Positions 1-5,831 of a stretch of 10,425 bases of DNA are shown here, piece after piece. Numbering within the stretch: the first letter of the stretch is position 1; every line of letters starts with the position of its first letter. Source of the DNA: Nitrososphaeraceae archaeon (GTDB lineage Archaea > Thermoproteota > Nitrososphaeria > Nitrososphaerales > Nitrososphaeraceae); contig JASHSN010000359.1 of the NCBI GenBank assembly GCA_030038695.1, positions 1 through 10,425 on the forward strand. Direction: 5' to 3'. Made by a program: the position numbers and the translations under genes. Under the pieces are notes generated by a model. It was given only the letters and a program-made list of their open reading frames with translations, did not search any database and was not told where the DNA came from.

Positions 1-99
1 TTAAATAAAGATTAATATAATAACAATGCGCTATCATGGATTCTGAACTACACTTTATCGTTTCTAACTTGAGCTTTTTTGTAATTTTAGAATATTTCT

Positions 100-336
100 T
101 TGCTTCCTAGTCCCTCGCTAGACTTACGGAGACGAGAAACTGCTTTACGATTTGCCACCAACCAAATTCCAGACATAAAATCTGCTATTCGTACTACAAA
201 TCATGAAAGACTCATACTTGATATAATCCACAAGGAGATAATTTCAGCTTTTTCATGTTCTAACGCGGACGCTTCTACTCTAATAATGGTGGATCAGGTC
301 GCGGCTCGATACACACACTTTGTAGAAAGAGACTAG
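100..336 (+). CDS. Weak hypothetical ORF, 78 codons, TTG start
   Basis: I do not recognise this product. The frame is closed by a stop at 88-90, and TTG at 100 is the only usable start, with no ATG in the first half. The peptide is hydrophilic at the N-terminus. It has a helix-like middle (residues about 35-50, LILDIIHKEIISAF) and ends YTHFVERD, which reads more like a protein than a random frame. A second short frame starts at ATG 344 (16 codons, ending at 394) just after its stop, so the pair could be the frameshifted tail of an older gene. There are no domain motifs and no convincing promoter. It may be a small hypothetical protein, a gene remnant or chance. Confidence 0.3.
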   Translation: MLPSPSLDLRRRETALRFATNQIPDIKSAIRTTNHERLILDIIHKEIISAFSCSNADASTLIMVDQVAARYTHFVERD

Positions 337-410
337 ATTTTATATGAAACAGTATGATGTAGAATCTCTACTTGAAAGAATTCGTGCGAATTAATTAGTA
401 CGATTTACAT

Positions 411-430
411 TGATTGATTGATTGATTGAT
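411..430. repeat. (TGAT)5 tetranucleotide microsatellite
   Basis: Five perfect tandem copies of TGAT, flanked by one further T on each side. The run lies just upstream of the inverted repeat and TATA-like element that precede the reductase operon. Its copy number could vary between strains by slippage. Confidence 0.9.
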
Positions 431-432
431 TT

Positions 433-479
433 ATTGTCATGATTAATGAACCGCGCTAAATACGTGGTTTTATGACAAT
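433..479. promoter_or_regulatory. Nested inverted repeat around a TATA-like element (candidate operator/promoter)
   Basis: ATTGTCAT at 433-440 is exactly complementary to ATGACAAT at 472-479. Inside it, AACCGCG (449-455) faces CGTGGTT (463-469) with one mismatch. The seven bases between the inner arms, CTAAATA at 456-462, resemble an archaeal TATA box. A start site about 25 nt downstream would fall near 484, close to the ATGs at 478 and 481. Palindromic arms flanking a TATA box are a typical layout for archaeal repressors or activators that compete with TBP/TFB. No regulator can be assigned from sequence. The alternative is an RNA hairpin or chance symmetry. Confidence 0.4.
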
Positions 480-582
480 GATGATCAAGTATTATTTGGG
501 TGACGGAAGCAGTATTTTTTTGCCGCTAATCCAAGCGATTAATACCAATATGTATCGCTTCCACAAAAAATATATGGTTTGA
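478..582 (+). CDS. Possible 34-aa leader ORF before the reductase gene
   Basis: A short frame opens with two consecutive ATGs (478, 481) and runs 34 codons to a TGA at 580-582. The GTG start of the reductase follows after one base, so the junction reads TGATGTG. The peptide (MMIKYYLGDGSSIF and on) has a hydrophobic middle and a basic C-terminal part, with no motif I recognise. The TATA-like box at 456-462 lies 19-25 nt upstream, which fits leaderless translation of this ORF. The reductase GTG has no Shine-Dalgarno, so translational coupling by termination-reinitiation is a reasonable inference. It may equally be an untranslated 5' leader with a chance ORF. Confidence 0.3.
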   Translation: MMIKYYLGDGSSIFLPLIQAINTNMYRFHKKYMV

Positions 583-583
583 T

Positions 584-2440
584 GTGCAGCTGAATTACAA
601 CGTGAATACTGCAGGCAATAGTAATTCTATACAAAAAGGCATTTCTCGCCCAAAACCAAATCCAAAGTGGGGGAGAGAGGAGGAAGGTGAAATTTTCGCT
701 CAGAACGTCAAACGTTTCAGACAAAAAAAACTATCTGAAGACGATTTTCGACGTTTTAGGTTACAGCACGGTGCATATAGTTCAAGGCTGCAAATGAATT
801 ATAGCATGGTTAGGATCAAAGTTCCTAGCGGCGAAATTAGTCCAGAACAGCTTGAAAAGATCGCGAGTTTATCCGAAGCATTCTCGATCGGCTCGGCTCA
901 TGTCTCTACTCGACAGAATATTCAACTGCATTGGGTACAACTGGAAGACGTTAGTGAAGTAATGTCGGGACTTGTTGAGGCAGGACTAACAACAAGAGAA
1001 GCATGTGGCAACACTGTCAGAAATGTAATGTGCAGTCACTTCGCAGGGGTCTGTCCAGATGAGAAATTTGACGCAACTCCCTATGCCAAAGCAATTGCAC
1101 GTTTCTTCATAAGAAATCCTATGTGTCAGAATCTACCGCGCAAGTTTAAGATTAATTTTGCATGCTGTTCCAACCACGGGCTAGCACGAATTGCAGATAT
1201 TGGTTTGATACCCGAAATCAAGGATGACACCAGAGGGTTTAAGATTTATTTAGGTGGGGGTTTGGGTGCTGCCTCATTTATAGGCCACCTCTTGGAAGAC
1301 TTTACTCCGGAGAACAAAATCCTTCCTACATGTATGGCAACTATCAGGCTTTTTGATAGACATGGCAACCGTGAAAATATGGCAAGAAATAGGATGCGTT
1401 ACCTAGTGCACGAAATGGGTTGGGATAAATTCCAAAAATTGGTTATCAAGGAACGTTCGATAGTTGAAATGACAACCGCTAGTTATACGACTACACTTTT
1501 CAATGTTAAAGCCGAAGAGGAAACGAGGCCTCTTCCCAAGGCAGCAAATGCCAAGTTGATTAAACTACCTATGCTAAATGAACAAGTTACATTGGAAAGT
1601 CCTGCATATGAAAGATGGTTACATAGTAACGTGGTTCCGCAAAAACAGGACGGATATTTCACAGTTTTTGTAACCTTGGCAGCAGGGGATATCACGGCCA
1701 ACCAGCTCAGAATATTAGCAGACGCAATCCGTGAATTCTCAGCAGAAGGAACCGCTAGGAACACGCCGCAGCAGAATCTCGCAATCCGCTATATCAAGTC
1801 CGATGATTTGCATGACTTTTACAATAGACTAGCTTCGATTGGCCTGGCAAATCCAGGAGCGTTAACAATAGCGTCTGCAGTTGGCTGTTCTGGAACTACC
1901 TCTTGTAATTTGGCAATCACAAATTCCCATAGGCTGGCGAAGGAAGTAGAGTACAAGTTTTTGGAATTAGGACTTGATACTGATGATGACCTGAGGGATT
2001 CGACCATAAAGATCAGCGGCTGTCCAAACTCCTGTGGACAACACGAAATTGCAACAATAGGATTCTTTGGTGGTGCATCAAGAATCGGAACCACAATGGC
2101 TCCTACTTATACAATGTTATTTGGTGGAAGCGCAGGAGAACGAAGTGAGTTAGGTAAGGCAATCATGAGAGTGCCAGCAAAACGCGTCATAGATACAATT
2201 CGCAAGATTATTGAAATATACAAACAAGAACGGTCTGATTCTGAGACGTTGAGTCAATGGATCAACAAAATTGTGAGAGGAGATGGAACAGGTAAGATAA
2301 GAAATATTGAAAATATGAAAGCAATGCTCACCACAGTTGTTCAATTACCTCCTGAAGAACAAGACCCAGAATTGTATAGAGATTATGGCAATGGTGCAAA
2401 ATTCTCAGCGAAAACTGCGAAAGGAGAATGTGCAGCTTAA
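584..2440 (+). CDS. Siroheme/[4Fe-4S] nitrite/sulfite reductase (nirA/sir-like), 618 aa
   Basis: Cytoplasmic enzyme of the assimilatory nitrite/sulfite reductase family. It carries out six-electron reduction of nitrite to ammonium or sulfite to sulfide, usually with ferredoxin as donor. The full [4Fe-4S]-siroheme site is visible: C435-x5-C441 (GCSGTTSC) and C480-x3-C484 (GCPNSCG), the last Cys being the usual bridging ligand. Family landmarks in order are a first ferredoxin-like half-domain (about 60-130) with STRQNIQLHW at 108-117, VRNVMC at 145-150, LPRKFKI at 184-190, GGGLGA at 224-229, and a second half-domain (about 355-425) with TPQQNLAIR at 394-402. The length is slightly above the usual 550-600 aa, with N- and C-terminal tails. 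The start is GTG 584, the first usable codon in frame. GTG 602 is an alternative, since the A/T-rich AAAAAATATAT at 565-575 would place a start site near there. The gene ends 6 nt before the rhodanese gene. Nitrite versus sulfite specificity cannot be decided from these motifs; the rhodanese partner leans toward sulfur, the likely ammonia-oxidiser host toward either. Confidence 0.93.
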   Translation: MQLNYNVNTAGNSNSIQKGISRPKPNPKWGREEEGEIFAQNVKRFRQKKLSEDDFRRFRLQHGAYSSRLQMNYSMVRIKVPSGEISPEQLEKIASLSEAFSIGSAHVSTRQNIQLHWVQLEDVSEVMSGLVEAGLTTREACGNTVRNVMCSHFAGVCPDEKFDATPYAKAIARFFIRNPMCQNLPRKFKINFACCSNHGLARIADIGLIPEIKDDTRGFKIYLGGGLGAASFIGHLLEDFTPENKILPTCMATIRLFDRHGNRENMARNRMRYLVHEMGWDKFQKLVIKERSIVEMTTASYTTTLFNVKAEEETRPLPKAANAKLIKLPMLNEQVTLESPAYERWLHSNVVPQKQDGYFTVFVTLAAGDITANQLRILADAIREFSAEGTARNTPQQNLAIRYIKSDDLHDFYNRLASIGLANPGALTIASAVGCSGTTSCNLAITNSHRLAKEVEYKFLELGLDTDDDLRDSTIKISGCPNSCGQHEIATIGFFGGASRIGTTMAPTYTMLFGGSAGERSELGKAIMRVPAKRVIDTIRKIIEIYKQERSDSETLSQWINKIVRGDGTGKIRNIENMKAMLTTVVQLPPEEQDPELYRDYGNGAKFSAKTAKGECAA

Positions 2441-2446
2441 ATTATT

Positions 2447-3313
2447 ATGACCATAGAAAACGCATCTACGTCGAAAATCGATACGAAGGAAGACATCATC
2501 AAAATTGACGAGAATCACAATTTTCAACTTCCGATAATCTGTGATGTCGACACATTACGTGTCTTAATCAAAAAAGAGAAAGTGCGCGTGGTAGATGTCC
2601 GTAAAGCTGAAGAATACACGCAGGAACACATACCTAGTGCAGTTTCACTCCCGCTTTCACAGTTGCTTGAGAAAGATACACCCAATGCTATACTTGATAT
2701 TTTACAGAATTTAGGAGTATCAGATACACTGCCGGTTGTGATCTATGATGATACATTAGGCGCACTAGCAGCTAGAGTTGCCTGGTCTTTTCAATACGTA
2801 GGTCATGAAAATACGGCGTTGCTTGAAATGACATTCAGTCATTGGAAAAACGCTGGATTAGAAACAGAGACGAAAATAAATTCCTTTCCAAACACGAGAC
2901 ATTCACTAAACATAAACCATAGGATTCATGCAGATGTATCTTACGTTGAGGCTGCAAAGGAACAGCCGAATAAGGTACTTGTAGATTCTAGGGAACGACT
3001 GAACTTTTTAACAGAACATATCCCTAATGCCAAAAATATGCCATATACGATGCTTGGATCCAATGGCAGCATTTTGCGCAGACCAGAAGAGATAAAGCGG
3101 TATGTTGAAAATAGGGGAATCCCGCTTGATGCTGAGGTTATTGCTTATTGCGGTAGTGTTGGAACATTATCCGGTTTAACATATTTTGCACTTAAGTCTG
3201 CAGGGATGGAAAACGTGAGGCTTTATTCCAAGTCGTTCAGAGAATGGAAGTCTCTAGGAAAACCGAAGGAAGAATTTAAGGACGCAAACTATTGGGATCT
3301 CTCAGCAGATTAG
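2447..3313 (+). CDS. Two-domain rhodanese-type sulfurtransferase, 288 aa
   Basis: Thiosulfate/3-mercaptopyruvate sulfurtransferase-like protein that moves sulfane sulfur onto an acceptor through a cysteine persulfide. It has two rhodanese domains. The first (about 30-140) has VVDVRKAEEY at 48-57 and HIPSAVSLPL at 61-70, but its active-site loop reads VIYDDTLGALAAR, with Asp where Cys belongs; it is therefore structural, as is usual for tandem rhodaneses. The second (about 160-275) has VLVDSRERLNF at 177-187 and HIPNAKNMPY at 191-200, with catalytic Cys235 in YCGSVGTLSG at 234-243. The family loop is commonly CGSGVT, so CGSVGT is a slight variant that may affect substrate choice. Length is typical. 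The ATG lies 6 nt after the reductase stop, so the two are almost certainly co-transcribed. A purine-rich AAGGAGAA at 2421-2428 lies about 19 nt upstream, too far for a standard ribosome-binding site. It probably supplies or removes sulfur for the neighbouring reductase or its cofactors (inference). Confidence 0.9.
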   Translation: MTIENASTSKIDTKEDIIKIDENHNFQLPIICDVDTLRVLIKKEKVRVVDVRKAEEYTQEHIPSAVSLPLSQLLEKDTPNAILDILQNLGVSDTLPVVIYDDTLGALAARVAWSFQYVGHENTALLEMTFSHWKNAGLETETKINSFPNTRHSLNINHRIHADVSYVEAAKEQPNKVLVDSRERLNFLTEHIPNAKNMPYTMLGSNGSILRRPEEIKRYVENRGIPLDAEVIAYCGSVGTLSGLTYFALKSAGMENVRLYSKSFREWKSLGKPKEEFKDANYWDLSAD

Positions 3314-3475
3314 CAAGATATCCGCGAAGAATGTAGTTTACATCTCTTGGCTGTACGGGAAACTAAAACCCTGTGTACCTCGCTGGCTAGTGCTTCGTTA
3401 CAACAAATCTCTGATTAGGTAAACTATGAAGAACTAAGTATCGCCTCAAATCAAAATGTTGACTAGGAAATTTGT

Positions 3476-3484
3476 CTAAATATT
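3476..3484 (+). promoter_or_regulatory. TATA-like box for dtdA
   Basis: CTAAATATT is centred 26 nt before ATG 3506. This is the spacing expected for an archaeal TATA box driving a leaderless mRNA, and there is no Shine-Dalgarno before the ATG. It suggests dtdA has its own promoter rather than relying on read-through across the 192-nt gap after the rhodanese gene. Confidence 0.45.
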
Positions 3485-3505
3485 CGTAGTCATATTTCAT
3501 AAATC

Positions 3506-4324
3506 ATGGCGCTCAGTTATTACACACTTGTTGCTTCGAAGGAGGATATAGCAAGCATGACAATGATAAATTATTTGATAAACATCCGGTCATTTTCACC
3601 AGAAAGAAATACAAATTTCCTTCAGTCAAAGCGTTACCAAAATATCAAAATCCATGTTTCCAATAAAAGCTTGCTCCACCTCGAAGATCTAGATGAAGCC
3701 TATCCTGATTCGATAGCTTTCATTTTTCTGTCAAAGCATAGGTCACAGACAGGAATTCCTACTCTTACTTGTCATTGTACCGGCAATTATTCTGGTAATC
3801 TGTATGGAGGAAATCCTGGAGAACTCGCAATAGCTCATCCATATTTGCAAAAACAATATTTACAAACGATTGTAAGCCAGGGCTCGCTAATTCCGGGGTA
3901 CGATATCGTCATTGAATCAAGCCATCATGGGCCTACCTCATTAAAAAAACCAGTCCTTTTCATTGAGGTGGGATCAACCGAAAACGAATGGACCGATAGA
4001 AATAGCGCTTCAGTTGTATGTGAATCTATATTGAAGGTGATTGAAAGCGGAGTAGGATTTTGTGAGAAGGTGGCGATAGGTTTGGGTGGTACGCATTATC
4101 CTATGAAATTTAACAAAATACTGTTGGAATCAGAATATGGTCTTGCAGCCGTTGCAGCAAAACATGACCTGGAATCGATTGATAAAGACATGCTAGATCA
4201 AATGATTGCAAAAAGCATAGAAAAAGTTACTCATGTAATAGTTGATTGGAAAGGCCTTGGTAGACATAAAAACAAAATATTGGACCTAATAGGTCGTACA
4301 GGGCTTGATATTCTGAAAATTTAG
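3506..4324 (+). CDS. dtdA: D-aminoacyl-tRNA deacylase (archaeal/plant DtdA type), 272 aa
   Basis: Hydrolyses D-amino acids mis-attached to tRNA, returning free tRNA and a D-amino acid; this is a cytoplasmic quality-control enzyme that uses zinc in characterised members. Family motifs are present in order: FLSKHRSQTGIPTLTCH at 74-90, GN at 93-94, GG at 101-102, ESSHHGPTSLKKP at 137-149, FIEVGSTENEW at 152-162, GLGGTHYP at 192-199, AAKH at 217-220 and DWKGLG at 247-252. The histidines at 90, 140, 141, 197 and 220 are candidate metal or catalytic residues. The length matches the archaeal family (about 270 aa). The start is ATG 3506, backed by a TATA-like element 26 nt upstream. The gene stands alone, convergent with the Lrp/AsnC gene. 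Nothing appears missing. Confidence 0.92.
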   Translation: MALSYYTLVASKEDIASMTMINYLINIRSFSPERNTNFLQSKRYQNIKIHVSNKSLLHLEDLDEAYPDSIAFIFLSKHRSQTGIPTLTCHCTGNYSGNLYGGNPGELAIAHPYLQKQYLQTIVSQGSLIPGYDIVIESSHHGPTSLKKPVLFIEVGSTENEWTDRNSASVVCESILKVIESGVGFCEKVAIGLGGTHYPMKFNKILLESEYGLAAVAAKHDLESIDKDMLDQMIAKSIEKVTHVIVDWKGLGRHKNKILDLIGRTGLDILKI

Positions 4325-4688
4325 AACTAGAATTGAATAAAACATCTCTTAACCGTAAGAAGAACATTCTGAAGGAATTTTATTTACGTACTATTCACTT
4401 CGATAGGCAAGATTACTTCATGAATACTAATATTGGTATAGAACGGCGAGCATGTAATCACACGAATATAAAATGAGATTTTCACACTATTCACAGAATA
4501 ATCAGAGATTTACTAGAAAACTAAGCTGCGATCTCATAATTTTCAAGTTTATATGAAAATCGATTCGCCTAAATCAAATGATGTTTCCGTCGAACTTTCC
4601 TTTCGTAGACTTATCTGTGAATTCCCAGACAATTCCCCTTGATGGGTTCCTATTTTTAATGCTTCGAGATTCTCAATTGTTTATTAGA
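4325..4688. other. Convergent intergenic spacer, no gene supported
   Basis: This A+T-rich spacer lies between dtdA and the minus-strand genes. A weak T-rich patch follows dtdA (AATTTTATTTA, 4376-4386) and could act as an archaeal terminator. The only plus-strand frame with an ATG is 29 codons (4553-4642) and has no coding character. Stop-interrupted minus-strand frames at about 4560-4680 contain protein-like stretches, so an old gene remnant is possible but not demonstrable. Confidence 0.5.
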
Positions 4689-4796
4689 TTACAACCGTAA
4701 GGCGTGGAATATCTTGGATAATAAGACCCTTTTGTAATGATCGCCTCTTAATAACTGAGCGATCCTAGCCTCTGCCAGAGGAACGAATGGATACAT
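4689..4796 (-). CDS. Possible 35-aa small ORF downstream of the Lrp gene
   Basis: On the minus strand an ATG at 4796 opens 35 codons to a TAA at 4689-4691. The peptide begins MYPFVPLAEARIAQLL and continues with a basic amphipathic helix ending KIFHALRL, a composition more like a protein than random DNA. It starts 36 nt after the Lrp/AsnC stop on the same strand, so it could be the distal gene of that transcript. A GATCGC/GCGATC inverted repeat (4739-4744 and 4759-4764) lies inside it, and CCTCT/AGAGG (4769-4781) forms a second small hairpin. I do not recognise the product. It could be a small regulator, a gene remnant or chance. Confidence 0.28.
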   Translation of the reverse strand: MYPFVPLAEARIAQLLRGDHYKRVLLSKIFHALRL

Positions 4797-4832
4797 ATCG
4801 AATGTGTTGGGATGGCCTTATTCCACAGAGTA

Positions 4833-5270
4833 TTAGAAGAATCTGAAGTCTTCCTTGACCGTTATCAATACTACATGTGTATTTGTCCTTTCAACATACG
4901 GCAATGCTAAATCTTTTTTTACAAAATTACTGAGTTGAGCTCTATTCTTAAATTTCGCAACTACTATCATGTCTGTTAAACCAGTGATATCATATACAGT
5001 ACAGACATTTGGGAATTTGGCAATATGTTTTTCAACCTCTGCTATTTTTCCCTTAACAGATGTTACTTCAATAATCGCAGTTAAATCGTAACCTAGCTTC
5101 TCATGATCTAATACGGCTGAATAGAATTTAATAACTTTATCAGTTTCTAGCTTTTTAACTCTGGCAAGCACTGTCGGAGGGGAGACGCCTATTTCATCAG
5201 CTATTTTTCTATATGAAAGTCTAGCATCTGAAAGCAGCTTTCCCAGTATCTTAACATCTGTTTCGTCCAT
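4833..5270 (-). CDS. Lrp/AsnC-family transcriptional regulator, about 145 aa
   Basis: A DNA-binding regulator of the feast/famine (Lrp/AsnC) family, which in archaea senses amino acids or other small molecules and forms dimers or octamers. Counting from the chosen ATG, the N-terminal winged HTH covers residues about 1-48 (MDETDVKILGKLLSDARLSY, then KIADEIGVSPPTVLARVKKL). A RAM-type effector and oligomerisation domain covers about 60-137, with TGLTDMIVVAKF holding the usual Gly-x2-Asp loop. ATG 5270 is preferred because family members typically begin MDETD-like. An in-frame ATG at 5285 would add five residues (MYISE). Candidate TATA-like elements on the minus strand are about 24 nt upstream (around 5290-5298) and AAGAATAATA at 5301-5310. 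The C-terminus (KEDFRFF) is aromatic. The gene is divergent from the HTH/coiled-coil gene, with 561 nt between starts. Its targets cannot be read from sequence. Confidence 0.88.
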   Translation of the reverse strand: MDETDVKILGKLLSDARLSYRKIADEIGVSPPTVLARVKKLETDKVIKFYSAVLDHEKLGYDLTAIIEVTSVKGKIAEVEKHIAKFPNVCTVYDITGLTDMIVVAKFKNRAQLSNFVKKDLALPYVERTNTHVVLITVKEDFRFF

Positions 5271-5584
5271 TTCCGAAATGTACATGCTACATCTAGATTC
5301 TATTATTCTTATCTATGGTAAATCGTCCTTTGCAACCTTTGATATCAAGTCCATCTGGTGTGGGTGCCCAAAATATACACAACCAAAACTTATGGGTAAG
5401 GTCATCACGGACGATCAAATATGGCCCAAACTTGCTAGTACTGTTATAAAGTCTGTCGTACCTGGTACCTACCCATGTCAATGGGCGGTTGCACACTTCG
5501 TACTACAGCTAACTACATTGACAGACGCTTTGCTCCCGCATTGACTGGTAGGGACTTGCTAGCCAGAGGCGCAGGGGTACGGAC

Positions 5585-5706
5585 TCCGGGGGAATATTTG
5601 ATAAAGCAGAATGTTGTGAGTGGCAGTAGCAGTAGTAGTAAAACCCGTACATATAAACACACACATATAGACTACGCACCATATTATTCCGCGTAAATCC
5701 CCCGGA
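5585..5706. repeat. Perfect 9-bp G+C-rich inverted repeat pair, 104-nt spacer
   Basis: TCCGGGGGA at 5585-5593 and TCCCCCGGA at 5698-5706 are exact reverse complements. They are much richer in G+C than the surrounding DNA. The enclosed segment carries the AGT and CA simple repeats and no ORF of note. They could be ends of a tiny non-autonomous element or a chance pair; I see no target-site duplication next to them. Confidence 0.4.
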
Positions 5707-5773
5707 AAGGTGCAAAATGAGCGTAGAGAGGGCGGTGTATGTGGTGTGTGTACGTCGGCATAAATACGACTAT

Positions 5774-5799
5774 ATGACTTACATGACGACATAAATGAC
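5774..5799. promoter_or_regulatory. Three ATGAC motifs just upstream of a TATA box
   Basis: ATGAC occurs at 5774-5778, 5783-5787 and 5795-5799, the last ending four bases before the TATA-like box at 5803. Around them, CGGCATAAATAC (from about 5755) and CGACATAAATGA (from about 5787) form an imperfect direct repeat. Such iterated half-sites next to the BRE/TATA region could be a binding site, possibly for the encoded HTH protein itself. This is inference from position only. Confidence 0.25.
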
Positions 5800-5802
5800 A
5801 AA

Positions 5803-5811
5803 CTTATATTA
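5803..5811 (+). promoter_or_regulatory. TATA-like box for the HTH/coiled-coil gene
   Basis: CTTATATTA is centred 25 nt before ATG 5832, the spacing of a leaderless archaeal transcript. No Shine-Dalgarno precedes the ATG. The match to an archaeal TATA box is good and supports ATG 5832 as the true start. Confidence 0.55.
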
Positions 5812-5831
5812 AGGCGTGTTCAACTCGGTAT

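Larger units (their letters stand above)
5286..5802. other. Repeat-rich spacer between divergent genes, no gene supported
   Basis: Several overlapping 60-90 codon frames occur here, but none has a good start, a domain or consistent coding character. Visible structure includes a G+C-rich patch at about 5546-5595 that stands out from its A+T-rich surroundings, AGT/AGC triplet runs at about 5619-5640, a CA-rich run at about 5657-5667 and GT-rich sequence at about 5731-5750. There is also a perfect 9-bp inverted repeat pair at 5585-5593 and 5698-5706. The segment may be the relic of an inserted element, but no transposase fragment is seen. Confidence 0.5.

Noticed and set aside
1483..2344. Minus-strand frames of 64-93 codons inside the reductase gene
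   Set aside because: They are shadows antisense to a gene whose protein motifs are unambiguous.
4553..4642. 29-codon plus-strand frame in the convergent spacer
   Set aside because: Too short, with no well-placed promoter and no similarity noticed.
5293..5496. Minus-strand 67-codon frame (GTG start) directly upstream of the Lrp gene
   Set aside because: Composition is somewhat protein-like, with aromatic residues, but the only start is a GTG, it has no motif, and it overlaps the region where the Lrp promoter should lie. Not strong enough to call.
5278..5544. Plus-strand 88-codon frame starting within the Lrp promoter
   Set aside because: It overlaps the divergent regulator's start region, has no domain or promoter, and other frames there are equally open.
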